Origin: UBA2334 sp049653005
GTDB lineage: Bacteria > Pseudomonadota > Gammaproteobacteria > Burkholderiales > Burkholderiaceae_C
Reading direction: 5' to 3'
Length of the DNA stretch: 64,000 nucleotides
Assembly: GCA_049653005.1 (NCBI GenBank)
Contig: JBASFL010000066.1
Coordinates: 42,640 to 106,639 of the forward strand
This document shows positions 57,142 through 64,000 of this stretch, piece after piece. A program made the position numbers and the translations under genes. A model generated the notes under the pieces. It saw only the letters and a program-made list of their open reading frames with translations. It was not told where the DNA came from and ran no database searches. Position 1 is the first letter of the stretch. The number at the start of each line of letters is the position of its first letter.

Positions 57142-58074
57142 TCAGCCGCGCAGCCGCATCAGCGTGCTTTTGCCAAACAGGCTTTCAATCAGGTCCACGG
57201 CCAGCTCGGCGGTCTGGTTGCGCACGTCCAAGGCCGGGTTGAGTTCCACCACGTCCAGCGAGGCCAGCCGGCCGGTGTCGGCAATCATCTCCATGCACAG
57301 CTGTGCCTCGCGGTAGGTGGGGCCGCCTCGCACGGTGGTGCCCACGCCGGGGGCGATGTCGGGGTCGAGGAAGTCCACGTCCAGGCTCACGTGCAGGTGG
57401 GTGTTGGCGTCCACCAGGGCCAGGGCCAGCTCCATGGTGTGGCGCATGCCCATTTCGTCGATGTAGCGCATGTCAAACACCTCAATGCCCCACTCGGCCA
57501 GCATGCGTTTTTCGCCCTCGTCCACGCTGCGTATGCCAATTTGCCGAATGTCTTTGGGGCTCAACCGGTGGCCGGGGCCGCCCATGTCCACCAGCTCGGC
57601 GGGGCCGTGGCCACACAGGCAGGCCACGGGCATGCCGTGGATGTTGCCGCTGGGGGTGAGGGTGGCGGTGTTGAAGTCGGCATGGGCATCCAGCCACAAC
57701 ACGCGCAGTTTTTTGCCCACCGCCTTGCAGTGGCGCGCCACGGCGCTGATGCTGCCCAGCCCCAGGCAGTGGTCGCCGCCCAGCATGATGGGCAGGCGGT
57801 TTTGCTGCAGCTCGGTGAGGGTGGCGTTGTGCAATGCCTGGTTCCACGCGGCCACTTCGGGCAAATGGCGGTAGCCGTTGACAGCCGGTTGCCAGGGGTT
57901 GGGCGGGCCGCTGAGGTTGCCACAGTCGCGCACGTCGTGGCCAAAGGCCTCAATGGCCTGCGCCAGCCCGGCCACGCGCAGGGCCTCGGGCCCCATGCGG
58001 GCGCCGCGTGTGCCCGCACCCACGTCGGTGGGCACGCCAATCAGGCTCACGCCTTGTATGTCTGAACGAATCAT
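57142..58074 (-). CDS. rocF: Arginase
   Basis: 310 residues, normal arginase length. Hydrolyses arginine to ornithine and urea with a dinuclear manganese site. Metal motifs: GGDHCLGLGS, DAHADFNT, and SLDVDFLDP; substrate loop HGMPVACLCG. The frame is open to 58212, but the ATG at 58074 (MIRSDIQGVSLIGVPTDVGAG) matches the family start. Downstream of the ornithine cyclodeaminase gene with 31 bp between, so the two steps arginine - ornithine - proline are probably cotranscribed. Confidence 0.96.
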   Translation of the reverse strand: MIRSDIQGVSLIGVPTDVGAGTRGARMGPEALRVAGLAQAIEAFGHDVRDCGNLSGPPNPWQPAVNGYRHLPEVAAWNQALHNATLTELQQNRLPIMLGGDHCLGLGSISAVARHCKAVGKKLRVLWLDAHADFNTATLTPSGNIHGMPVACLCGHGPAELVDMGGPGHRLSPKDIRQIGIRSVDEGEKRMLAEWGIEVFDMRYIDEMGMRHTMELALALVDANTHLHVSLDVDFLDPDIAPGVGTTVRGGPTYREAQLCMEMIADTGRLASLDVVELNPALDVRNQTAELAVDLIESLFGKSTLMRLRG

Positions 58075-58105
58075 GCGGTTTCCTTGGGGGCTGTGCCGGG
58101 AAACC

Positions 58106-59248
58106 TTACACCAACTCGGTTGATGCGGTGGGGGTGCCTGCTGCGTGTGCCAGGGCTGACGGGGTTGCCGCTGATGCGGTGCCAACGGGCTTGACCAAAG
58201 CGAACAGGTCACGCGGGTTGGCCAGCGCGGGAATCAGCGGCAGTTGGCTGCCCAAATCCAGCTGCTCGGCCACGCGGGCCAGGTAGCGCAGGGCGCTGTA
58301 GTCTTCCAGCGCAAACCCCACCGAGTCGAACACGGTGATGTCGGCCTCGCTTTGGCGGCCGGGTGCCTGGCCGCTCAGCACGCGCCAGAGTTCGGTCACG
58401 GCGAAGCTGGCGGGCATTTGCTGCAGGTCGCCTTCCACGCGGGTTTGCGGTTCGTACTCCACAAACACGCGGCCTGCGTGCAACACGTCGGCGTGCAGCT
58501 CGGTTTTGCCGGGGCAGTCGCCGCCCACGGCGTTGATGTGCATGCCGGGGCGCAGCAGGTCAGCGGTGAGGATGGTGGCGTTGGTTTTGTCGGCCGTCAC
58601 GGTGGTCACGGTGTCGGCACCCTGCACGGCATGGGCCGTGCTGTCGCAAACGGTGATGTGCAAGCCGGTGTGGGCGAGGTTGCGCACCAGCTTGGCGCTG
58701 GCGGCGGCGTCCACGTCAAACACCCGCAGGTGGGTGATGCCCACCAGGTGCTGGAACGCCAGTGCCTGAAATTCGCTTTGCGCGCCGTTGCCAATCAGCG
58801 CCATGGTGCGGCTGCCGGGGCGGGCCAGGGTGCGGGCGGCCATGGCCGAGGTGGCGGCGGTGCGCAGCGCGGTGGTCAGCGTCAGCTCGCTCACCAGCAG
58901 CGGAGTGCCGGTGGCCACGTCGGCCAACACGCCAAAGGCCATGACGGTGGGCAGGTGGTGCTGGCCGTTGCCGGGGTGGCCGTTCACGTACTTGAAGGCG
59001 TAGTGGTGCGCGTCGGCAATGGGCATCAGCTCGATCACGCCCACGTCGGAGTGGGCGGCCACGCGGGCGGTTTTGTCAAAGTCGGGCCAGCGCAAAAAGT
59101 CTTGCTCGATGGCGTGGGCCATCTCGGCCAGGCAGGTGGGCAGGCCTTTCCGGCCCACCAGCTGGGCCACGTCGGCAGGGCTCAGAAAGCGGGTGGGCAG
59201 GGTGGATGCGTGGACGGCGGTGTGTGGGGTAGGGGCTGCGGTGCGCAT
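58106..59248 (-). CDS. Ornithine cyclodeaminase
   Basis: 380 residues, OCD/mu-crystallin family. Converts ornithine to proline and ammonia with bound NAD. Substrate motif YAFKYVNGHPGNGQHHLPTVMAFGVLAD, nucleotide motif ALIGNGAQSEFQALAF. ATG at 59248; the frame is open further but overlaps the control region. First gene of the inferred arginine catabolic unit and divergent from an Lrp/AsnC regulator, with a palindromic operator between them. An SbnB-like role is an alternative, less supported because arginase follows directly. Confidence 0.93.
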   Translation of the reverse strand: MRTAAPTPHTAVHASTLPTRFLSPADVAQLVGRKGLPTCLAEMAHAIEQDFLRWPDFDKTARVAAHSDVGVIELMPIADAHHYAFKYVNGHPGNGQHHLPTVMAFGVLADVATGTPLLVSELTLTTALRTAATSAMAARTLARPGSRTMALIGNGAQSEFQALAFQHLVGITHLRVFDVDAAASAKLVRNLAHTGLHITVCDSTAHAVQGADTVTTVTADKTNATILTADLLRPGMHINAVGGDCPGKTELHADVLHAGRVFVEYEPQTRVEGDLQQMPASFAVTELWRVLSGQAPGRQSEADITVFDSVGFALEDYSALRYLARVAEQLDLGSQLPLIPALANPRDLFALVKPVGTASAATPSALAHAAGTPTASTELV

Positions 59249-59342
59249 GGCGTTGTCTCGGTGTGAAGGGGGGTAAAACCCCGGTGAAACAAGTGTGCAG
59301 ACGCAGCCAAACAATAAAAAGCAGCAGTTTTTTGCAAATTCA

Positions 59343-59377
59343 GTCAAAAATATGTCGAAACGACAGAAATTTTTGAC
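59343..59377. promoter_or_regulatory. Palindromic operator for the Lrp/AsnC regulator
   Basis: Symmetric element: outer arms GTCAAAAA and TTTTTGAC, inner arms TGTCG and CGACA around AAA, in an A+T-rich stretch unlike its surroundings. It ends 17 bp before the regulator start and lies in the 146-bp gap shared with the ornithine cyclodeaminase gene. Expected to serve autoregulation and control of the divergent catabolic unit. Confidence 0.6.
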
Positions 59378-59394
59378 GAAATGAAGGATTGCCC

Positions 59395-59820
59395 ATGGAC
59401 GACACCGACCAACGCCTGATTGCCCTCCTGCGCCAGGACGCCCGCACATCCGTGGCCACCCTGGCCGCCAAGCTGCAGGTGTCGCGCGGCACGGTCACCA
59501 ACCGCATCACCCGGCTGGAAGACACCGGCGTCATCGTGGGCTACACCGTGCGCCTGCGCCCCGACGCGCAGCCCAACGACATCCGCGCCTGGATGAGCAT
59601 TGCCGTGGAGGGCAACACCACCCGCGCCGTGATTGCCAGCCTGCTGGGCGAGCCCGGTGTGGCCACCCTGCACGACACCAACGGCCGCTGGGACTTGCTG
59701 GCCGAACTGCGCGCCGCCAACCTGGCCGAGCTGTCCAAGGTGCTGGAGCGCATCCGGCTGGTGAAGGGCATCAGCAGCACCGAAACCAGCATCCACCTGG
59801 AGACTTACCGGGGGGCGTGA
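59395..59820 (+). CDS. Lrp/AsnC family transcriptional regulator
   Basis: 141 residues: N-terminal helix-turn-helix (DDTDQRLIALLRQDARTSVATLAAKLQVSRGTVTNRITRLEDTGVIVGY) and a C-terminal RAM effector domain (VATLHDTNGRWDLLAELRAANLAELSKVLERIR). The ATG at 59395 follows AAGGA. Divergent from the ornithine cyclodeaminase-arginase unit, so it probably responds to arginine, ornithine or a similar amino acid and regulates that cluster. Confidence 0.92.
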   Translation: MDDTDQRLIALLRQDARTSVATLAAKLQVSRGTVTNRITRLEDTGVIVGYTVRLRPDAQPNDIRAWMSIAVEGNTTRAVIASLLGEPGVATLHDTNGRWDLLAELRAANLAELSKVLERIRLVKGISSTETSIHLETYRGA

Positions 59821-59840
59821 ACGGCCCGTCAGTGCTTGAG

Positions 59841-60272
59841 TCAATGCCCCATTTCTGTGGTGACAAAGGCGCTGGGCAGCACCACCCGGTGTGCCATGTC
59901 GGGCGTGTTCAGCAGCCGTTTGTCACCGCTGACCAGCACCAGGTCGGTGCGCATGGCCAGCAAATTCCACAAAAACTGATCGCCCGGGTCAGGGGCCAGG
60001 AAGGCTTGTTGAGCAGGGGGGGTTAACACGACAGCGTGTTGAACCAACTCGGTCAGAACGGTGTCAATTTGGGTCTCGCTCAGCCCGTGCAGTTGGGTCA
60101 GGTGCGGGCGCAGCAGCACGGCGCGGTATTCGGCCAGCAAGGGTTCTGACAACACACAGGCAAAGGCAGCGCTGAGCATGCCATCCAGAATCCGTGCCAC
60201 CGGTGAGTCAGGGCGTGATGCCAGCAAACCCGCTACCACCACGTTGGTGTCGATGATGAAAAAGCGGCTCAC
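59841..60272 (-). CDS. PIN-domain toxin (putative RNase)
   Basis: 143 residues of the PIN family 'putative toxin component' (VapC-like). Acidic metal ligands: Asp in FFIIDTNVVVAG, Glu in SEPLLAEYRAVL, Asp in APDPGDQFLWNLLA and VSGDKRLL. GTG start overlapping the antitoxin stop (GTGA). Expected to cleave RNA when free of its partner. Confidence 0.88.
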   Translation of the reverse strand: MSRFFIIDTNVVVAGLLASRPDSPVARILDGMLSAAFACVLSEPLLAEYRAVLLRPHLTQLHGLSETQIDTVLTELVQHAVVLTPPAQQAFLAPDPGDQFLWNLLAMRTDLVLVSGDKRLLNTPDMAHRVVLPSAFVTTEMGH

Positions 60273-60508
60273 TGGGTTTGGCGCTCCGCACGCTGGGCAT
60301 TCAGCGCCAGTTCCATGGCAGCGGTTTCATCCAGGCTGCTGGCTTGGCGGGCGCGTCGCACCAGGTCCATGGCTTTCTCCCGCGATTTGATGCCATAAAA
60401 GTCCAAGCTTTCGTCAATCAGTTGCCCAATGGTTTTGTTGCGCACCGCAGCGGCTTCTTTCAGCGCACGGTAGCGCGATTCTTCCAGCGTGATGGTCAGG
60501 CGGCTCAT
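60269..60508 (-). CDS. Ribbon-helix-helix-type antitoxin
   Basis: 79 residues: a short N-terminal RHH-like segment (MSRLTITLEESRYRALKEAAAVRNKTIGQLIDESLDFYGI) followed by a helical tail rich in Arg/Ala. It precedes the PIN toxin gene with a 4-bp overlap, the usual order for such pairs. It should bind the toxin and its own promoter. The ATG at 60508 is preferred to an earlier in-frame ATG at 60574. Confidence 0.82.
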   Translation of the reverse strand: MSRLTITLEESRYRALKEAAAVRNKTIGQLIDESLDFYGIKSREKAMDLVRRARQASSLDETAAMELALNAQRAERQTQ

Positions 60509-60575
60509 GGGTGTCCTTGTGTTGTGTCTTGGTGATTGTGTGTTTTGGTGATTATGTGTTTTTTGCTGAGTCAAC

Positions 60576-61583
60576 TCAATCCATTCGTCCGGTTGTGTGT
60601 TCTGCCTCCCCCATCGCCGCCCGCGTCTCCGCCGCCTGGCCCAGCAGCCACGTGCAAAACGCGTCCACCTCGGGGCGCTGGCTGCCGCGTGGGCCGCGCA
60701 CCAGCCAGTAGGCCAGTGGGGAATCCAGTCTGGCTTGGGGCAAGGGCTCTACCAGCGCGCCGCTGACCAGGCTGTCGGCCACCAGCGGTGTGCGCGCCAG
60801 GGCCACGCCCTGGCCGGTCAGGGCGGCTTGCAGTATTTGGTGCGCGTAGTTGAAAAACAGCCAGCGCTTGGGCTCCAGCCGGGCACCGGGTTGGCCAAAG
60901 TTGTCCAGCCAGCGCTGCCAGGTGAGCCATTGCAGGTGGTTGGTGCGGTAGGCGTCGCCCGCCTCAATCAACGTGCAGTGCGCCAGGTCTTGCGGGCTGT
61001 GCAGGGGCTGGGTGGCCAGCAGCCAAGGGCTGGCCACGGGGGTCAGGTGTTCGCCAAACAGCCGCTGTGCACCTGCCGTCACCGCCTGCGGCAGTGCGTA
61101 GCGCAGGGCCAGGTCCACATCGGCGGTGTTCAGGTCCACCGCGTTGTCGGTGGCGTCGATGCGGATGTCGATGTCCGGGTGCGCCTGCTGAAACGCCTCC
61201 AGCCGGGGAATCAGCCACATGGACGCGAACGAGGCCCAGGTGGTGATGGTCACGCTGCGCCGCCCCAGGTTTTGCCGAATCTGGCGCACCGCCATGTCCA
61301 CCTTCTCAAGTGCCGGGGCTGTGCCCCGCAGCAGCACCGCCCCGGCACTGGTCAGCTCGACCGAGCGGGTGTGCCGCAAAAACAGGGCCGTGCCCACGTC
61401 GTCTTCCAGCGCCTGTATCTGGCGGCTGACGGCGCTTTGCGTCAGCGCCAACTCGGTGGCCGCTGCGCGGAAGTTCAGCAGGCGGGCCACGGCCTCAAAA
61501 GCCCGCAGGTGGCCCAGGGCGATGGGGCGGGTGCGCAGGCGGTGGGGGTGTGTGGTCATGGTGAATTGATGCTTTTTTGACAT
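60576..61583 (-). CDS. LysR-family transcriptional regulator
   Basis: 335 residues: helix-turn-helix domain (LGHLRAFEAVARLLNFRAAATELALTQSAVSRQIQALEDDVGTALFLRHTRSVELTSAG) and a LysR substrate-binding domain; closest in pattern to GcvA-like regulators. The ATG at 61583 has GGAG seven bases upstream, better than the internal ATG at 61559. Divergent from the DUF2917 gene, 93 bp apart, whose control is a likely role. The effector is unknown. Confidence 0.92.
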   Translation of the reverse strand: MSKKHQFTMTTHPHRLRTRPIALGHLRAFEAVARLLNFRAAATELALTQSAVSRQIQALEDDVGTALFLRHTRSVELTSAGAVLLRGTAPALEKVDMAVRQIRQNLGRRSVTITTWASFASMWLIPRLEAFQQAHPDIDIRIDATDNAVDLNTADVDLALRYALPQAVTAGAQRLFGEHLTPVASPWLLATQPLHSPQDLAHCTLIEAGDAYRTNHLQWLTWQRWLDNFGQPGARLEPKRWLFFNYAHQILQAALTGQGVALARTPLVADSLVSGALVEPLPQARLDSPLAYWLVRGPRGSQRPEVDAFCTWLLGQAAETRAAMGEAEHTTGRMD

Positions 61584-61676
61584 CAATATTCTCCACCGAT
61601 TTCATTGGATTCATTGACCAAAAGGGTGGAACATTCATTCCCGAAACGTTGCTTTGTTCACCCCCAGGAGGATTCC

Positions 61677-62150
61677 ATGTCACACCCCGAACTGCACCCT
61701 TGCGTCCGTTTGTCTGCCGCCGACCCCAGTGCCGCCCGTGCCGGGGTGTGGCTTCTGGCCGCCGGCCAGGCCGTGGGCTTGCAGGCCCGCCGCACCCGCG
61801 AGTTGCGCGTGGTGCAAGGGCGGGTGTGGGTCACCGCCGGCCCTGGCCAGGTGGCCTGGCTGCAGGGGGCGGGTTGGCCCGTGTCGGGCGACACCGTCAT
61901 GCGGGCGGGTGAGGTGTTGCAGGTGCCCGCCGACGCCCGTGTAGTGGTGGAAAGCTGGCCCGAGGCCGGTGGCCTGCCCACCCGGTTTGAATGGGTGGTG
62001 CCCGCCCCCACCCCTGCCGAAGCCGCTGCCAGGCCCGTGTGGGATGGGCTGGTGCGGTGGGGCCGCCAGTGGGTTCGGGCTTGGGCCGTGCGGCCGCTAA
62101 AATCCGCCCCTTCACCGGGGGTGTTGCCGCACATGGGGTGCGGTGGCTGA
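61677..62150 (+). CDS. DUF2917 domain protein
   Basis: 157 residues, ATG at 61677 after CAGGAGG. Central beta-rich part (VWLLAAGQAVGLQARRTRELRVVQGRVWVTAGP ... VMRAGEVLQVPADARVVVESW) matches DUF2917, a cupin-like family often next to a LysR gene in Comamonadaceae; the function is unknown. The last 41 coding bases are also the 5' part of the TPP aptamer upstream of thiB. Confidence 0.8.
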   Translation: MSHPELHPCVRLSAADPSAARAGVWLLAAGQAVGLQARRTRELRVVQGRVWVTAGPGQVAWLQGAGWPVSGDTVMRAGEVLQVPADARVVVESWPEAGGLPTRFEWVVPAPTPAEAAARPVWDGLVRWGRQWVRAWAVRPLKSAPSPGVLPHMGCGG

Positions 62151-62201
62151 GAAAGTCCCCAACCACCTGATCTGGGCAATGCCAGCGTAGGGAGCGTGAA
62201 G
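62110..62201 (+). promoter_or_regulatory. TPP riboswitch (thi box) upstream of thiB
   Basis: Closing stem P1 arms CTTCAC (62110-62115) and GTGAAG (62196-62201). Conserved core present in order: GGGTG, GGTGCGGTGGCTGAGA, ACCTGATCTGGGCAATGCCA and GCGTAGGGA. It binds thiamine pyrophosphate and should reduce expression of the thiamine transporter when TPP is plentiful. No intrinsic terminator follows, so control of translation is more likely. Confidence 0.95.
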
Positions 62202-62279
62202 AGCCCTGCTGGCAGCCTGGCTCTGGCGCTCGGCTGCGCCGTGTGTGGCCCAGGGCAGGCACCGCACCAGGAGCCGCTT

Positions 62280-63368
62280 GTGTCTCACCCGTCCCTCACT
62301 TCCCTGACTTCTGTTGTGCCCGCCCGTGGGCTGTCGCGCCGTGGCCTGCTGGCGCTGGCCGCTGGTGTGGGCCTGGCCGGTGCCCCGTTGTGGGCACAGG
62401 CCGCTTCGTCCACTTTGCCCACGCTGCGCGTGCTCACCCACAGCTCGTTCGACCTGCCCAAAGAACTGCTCACCGGCTTTGAAAAGTCTGCCGGTGTGAA
62501 GCTGAGCATCGTCAAGGGCGGCGACGCGGGCGAAATGCTCAACAAACTCATCCTCACCCGCGCCAACCCCGTGGCCGATGTGGTGTATGGCATTGACAAC
62601 GCGCTGGCGGGCAAAGCCCTGGCGGCCGGTGTGCTGGCTCCCTACGCAGGCCCAGCGGCCACCGCGCCGTCGGCGGTCAGCCTGCCCGCCGGGCTGGTGC
62701 CGGTGGACCACGGCTACGTCACGCTCAACATCGACAAAGCCTGGTTTGCCAAAAGCGGCCTGGCCCTGCCCACCAGCCTGCAAGACCTGACCCTGCCCGC
62801 CTACAAAAACCTGCTGGTGGTGCAGCACCCCGCCACCTCCAGCCCCGGCCTGTCGTTCCTGGCGGCCACCATTGCCGGGCTGGGCGAAGAGGCCGCGTTC
62901 GACTGGTGGGCCAAGCTGCGCGCCAACGGCGTGAAGGTGGCCAAAGGCTGGACCGAGGCCTACTACACCGACTTCAGCAAAAGCGGCGGCAAGCGCCCCA
63001 TCGTGGTCAGCTACGCCAGCAGCCCTGCCGCCGAGGTGTTCTACGCCAAGACCAAACTCACCGAAGCCCCCACCGCCAGCCTGAGCCTAAAAGGCGGCGT
63101 GTTCCAGCAGGTGGAGGGTGTGGCCCTGGTCAAAGGCGGCAAACAGGCCGAGGCCGCAGGCCAGTTCATCGAGTTTTTGCGCAGCGCCCCGGTGCAGCAG
63201 GCGATGCAAACCACGATGTGGATGTTGCCCGCCACCCCCGGCGTGCCCGCCGCCGAGGTGATGCGCCACGCCCCCACGCCCCCCGCGTTTGACAACCCCA
63301 GCACCGAACAGATGGCCGCCCAAACCCCCACCTGGGTCGCCCGCTGGACACAGGTGGTGCTGAAGTAA
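62280..63368 (+). CDS. thiB: Thiamine ABC transporter substrate-binding protein
   Basis: 362 residues from a GTG at 62280, six bases after CAGGAG. Signal peptide with a twin-arginine-like LSRRGLLALAAGVGLAGAPLWAQA. Core motifs LRVLTHSSFDLPKELLTGFEKSAGVKLSIVKGGDAGEMLNKLILTRANPVADVVYGID and PVDHGYVTLNIDKAWF match ThiB/TbpA, which binds thiamine and its phosphates in the periplasm. The upstream TPP riboswitch agrees. thiP begins 6 bp after its stop. Confidence 0.96.
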   Translation: MSHPSLTSLTSVVPARGLSRRGLLALAAGVGLAGAPLWAQAASSTLPTLRVLTHSSFDLPKELLTGFEKSAGVKLSIVKGGDAGEMLNKLILTRANPVADVVYGIDNALAGKALAAGVLAPYAGPAATAPSAVSLPAGLVPVDHGYVTLNIDKAWFAKSGLALPTSLQDLTLPAYKNLLVVQHPATSSPGLSFLAATIAGLGEEAAFDWWAKLRANGVKVAKGWTEAYYTDFSKSGGKRPIVVSYASSPAAEVFYAKTKLTEAPTASLSLKGGVFQQVEGVALVKGGKQAEAAGQFIEFLRSAPVQQAMQTTMWMLPATPGVPAAEVMRHAPTPPAFDNPSTEQMAAQTPTWVARWTQVVLK

Positions 63369-63373
63369 ACCCC

Positions 63374-64000
63374 ATGGGCCTGGCCGCCAGGCTGCCCCGC
63401 GCCTTGCTGCTGCCCCCGCTGCTGTTTGTGGCGGTGGTGGTGGCCGCGCCTTTGCTGCGCCTGCTGTGGGAGGGCGCGTACCCCGAGCCCGGCACAGCCG
63501 CGCTGACGGGCCAGCCCCCGCTCACGGTGTGGGGCGTGTGGGCTGACGCCCACCTGCGGGCCCGCCTGCTGTGGTCGCTGGCGCAGGCGGGCATCAGCAC
63601 CGCGCTCACGTTCGCGCTGGGCCTGCCCGTGGCCTGGGTGCTGGCCCGCCACCACTTTGTGGGCCGCCAGGTGTTGCTGCGCCTGCTGATGCTGCCCTTT
63701 GTGGTGCCCACCCTGGTGGCCGCGCTGGGCGTGCTGGCGCTGTGGGGGCCCAACGGCCACTGGGCCGTGCCCCTGGGGCTGGCGCTGGAAGATTCACCCT
63801 GGCTGCTGGTGATCGGCAACCTGTTTTTCAACCTGTGCCTGGTGGTGCGCGCCGGGGTCGATGCGCTGGGGCAGGTGAGCGCCTCACGCCTGGCCGCCGC
63901 CCGCACCCTGGGGGCCACGCCGTGGCGCGCCTTCTGGCGGGTGGAATGGCCCGCCATCCGCTTGCCGCTGGCGGGCGCGTTGTGCCTGGTGTTTTTGTAT
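63374..64000 (+). CDS. thiP: Thiamine ABC transporter permease, 3' end outside window
   Basis: The first 209 codons of a permease; the frame is open to the right edge. ATG at 63374, 6 bp after thiB. Translation gives membrane segments (ALLLPPLLFVAVVVAAPLLRLLW, LLMLPFVVPTLVAALGVLALW) and an EAA-type loop AAARTLGATPWRAFWRVEWPAIRLPL. ThiP is a double-length permease, so about 60 percent of it is missing here. Name rests on the riboswitch-thiB context and sequence pattern. Confidence 0.93.
   Translation, partial: MGLAARLPRALLLPPLLFVAVVVAAPLLRLLWEGAYPEPGTAALTGQPPLTVWGVWADAHLRARLLWSLAQAGISTALTFALGLPVAWVLARHHFVGRQVLLRLLMLPFVVPTLVAALGVLALWGPNGHWAVPLGLALEDSPWLLVIGNLFFNLCLVVRAGVDALGQVSASRLAAARTLGATPWRAFWRVEWPAIRLPLAGALCLVFLY

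Noticed and set aside
51624..59248. SbnA/SbnB-like diaminopropionate synthesis from the cysteine synthase-like and ornithine cyclodeaminase-like genes
   Set aside because: The PLP enzyme has the Cds1-type THPTGSLKHR motif, the two genes are at opposite ends of the cluster, and no siderophore or peptide synthesis genes are present.
1..64000. CRISPR arrays, insertion sequences, prophage genes and rRNA operons
   Set aside because: None seen. The only repeats are the short dispersed copies listed, which are not regularly spaced and have no transposase nearby.

Overview
The window is chromosomal DNA of a high-GC betaproteobacterium, most likely Burkholderiales and probably Comamonadaceae. The main reasons are the complete 14-gene nuo operon followed by DUF2818, NUDIX and DUF1178 genes, the secG - tRNA-Leu - nuoA junction, and a dispersed ~50-bp repeat of a kind I associate with that family. 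This placement is inferred from gene order and family knowledge, not from a database search.

Layout. 1-4825: two-component signalling (histidine kinase cut by the left edge, a single-domain response regulator on the opposite strand, a hybrid kinase with two receivers and an Hpt domain). 4848-23216: a nitrate assimilation region. On the minus strand nirB - secreted PilJ-domain protein - nirD - nasA - ybiB - cobA form one unit, narK a second and nrtA-nrtB-nrtD a third, with nasR upstream. On the plus strand lie an ANTAR regulator fused to two PilJ domains and a PP2C phosphatase/Ser-Thr kinase. 23307-30836: housekeeping genes (tsaD, a LivJ-type binding protein, rpsO, pnp, a quinone oxidoreductase, tpiA, secG). 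30972-46975: tRNA-Leu(GAG), nuoA-N and three small downstream genes. 46992-51560: glutamate dehydrogenase, an MsbA-type exporter, msrB and msrA. 51624-59820: a basic amino acid uptake and catabolism cluster (polar amino acid ABC transporter, arginase, ornithine cyclodeaminase, desuccinylase-like and cysteine-synthase-like enzymes) with a divergent Lrp/AsnC regulator. 59841-62150: a PIN toxin-antitoxin pair, a LysR regulator and a DUF2917 gene. 62110-64000: a TPP riboswitch followed by thiB and the start of thiP.

The most informative result is regulatory. The three nitrate units (nirB, narK, nrtA) share one 5' architecture: a sigma-54 type -24/-12 element and, beginning about where its transcript should start, RNA hairpins with six-base loops having A at position 1 and G at position 4, the signature of ANTAR-protein targets. 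At nrtA the second hairpin overlaps the 5' arm of a strong intrinsic terminator, so the two cannot form together, which is the expected antitermination switch. Two different ANTAR proteins are encoded beside these leaders: a NIT-ANTAR protein (NasR) and an unusual pseudo-receiver-ANTAR-PilJ-PilJ fusion. A secreted protein made only of two PilJ-like modules sits inside the nirBD operon. I infer nitrogen control through NtrC/RpoN at initiation and nitrate/nitrite control by ANTAR antitermination afterwards.

Pathway logic: NrtABD and NarK bring nitrate in, NasA reduces it to nitrite, NirBD reduces nitrite to ammonium, CobA supplies the siroheme precursor for NirB, and glutamate dehydrogenase further along can assimilate ammonium.
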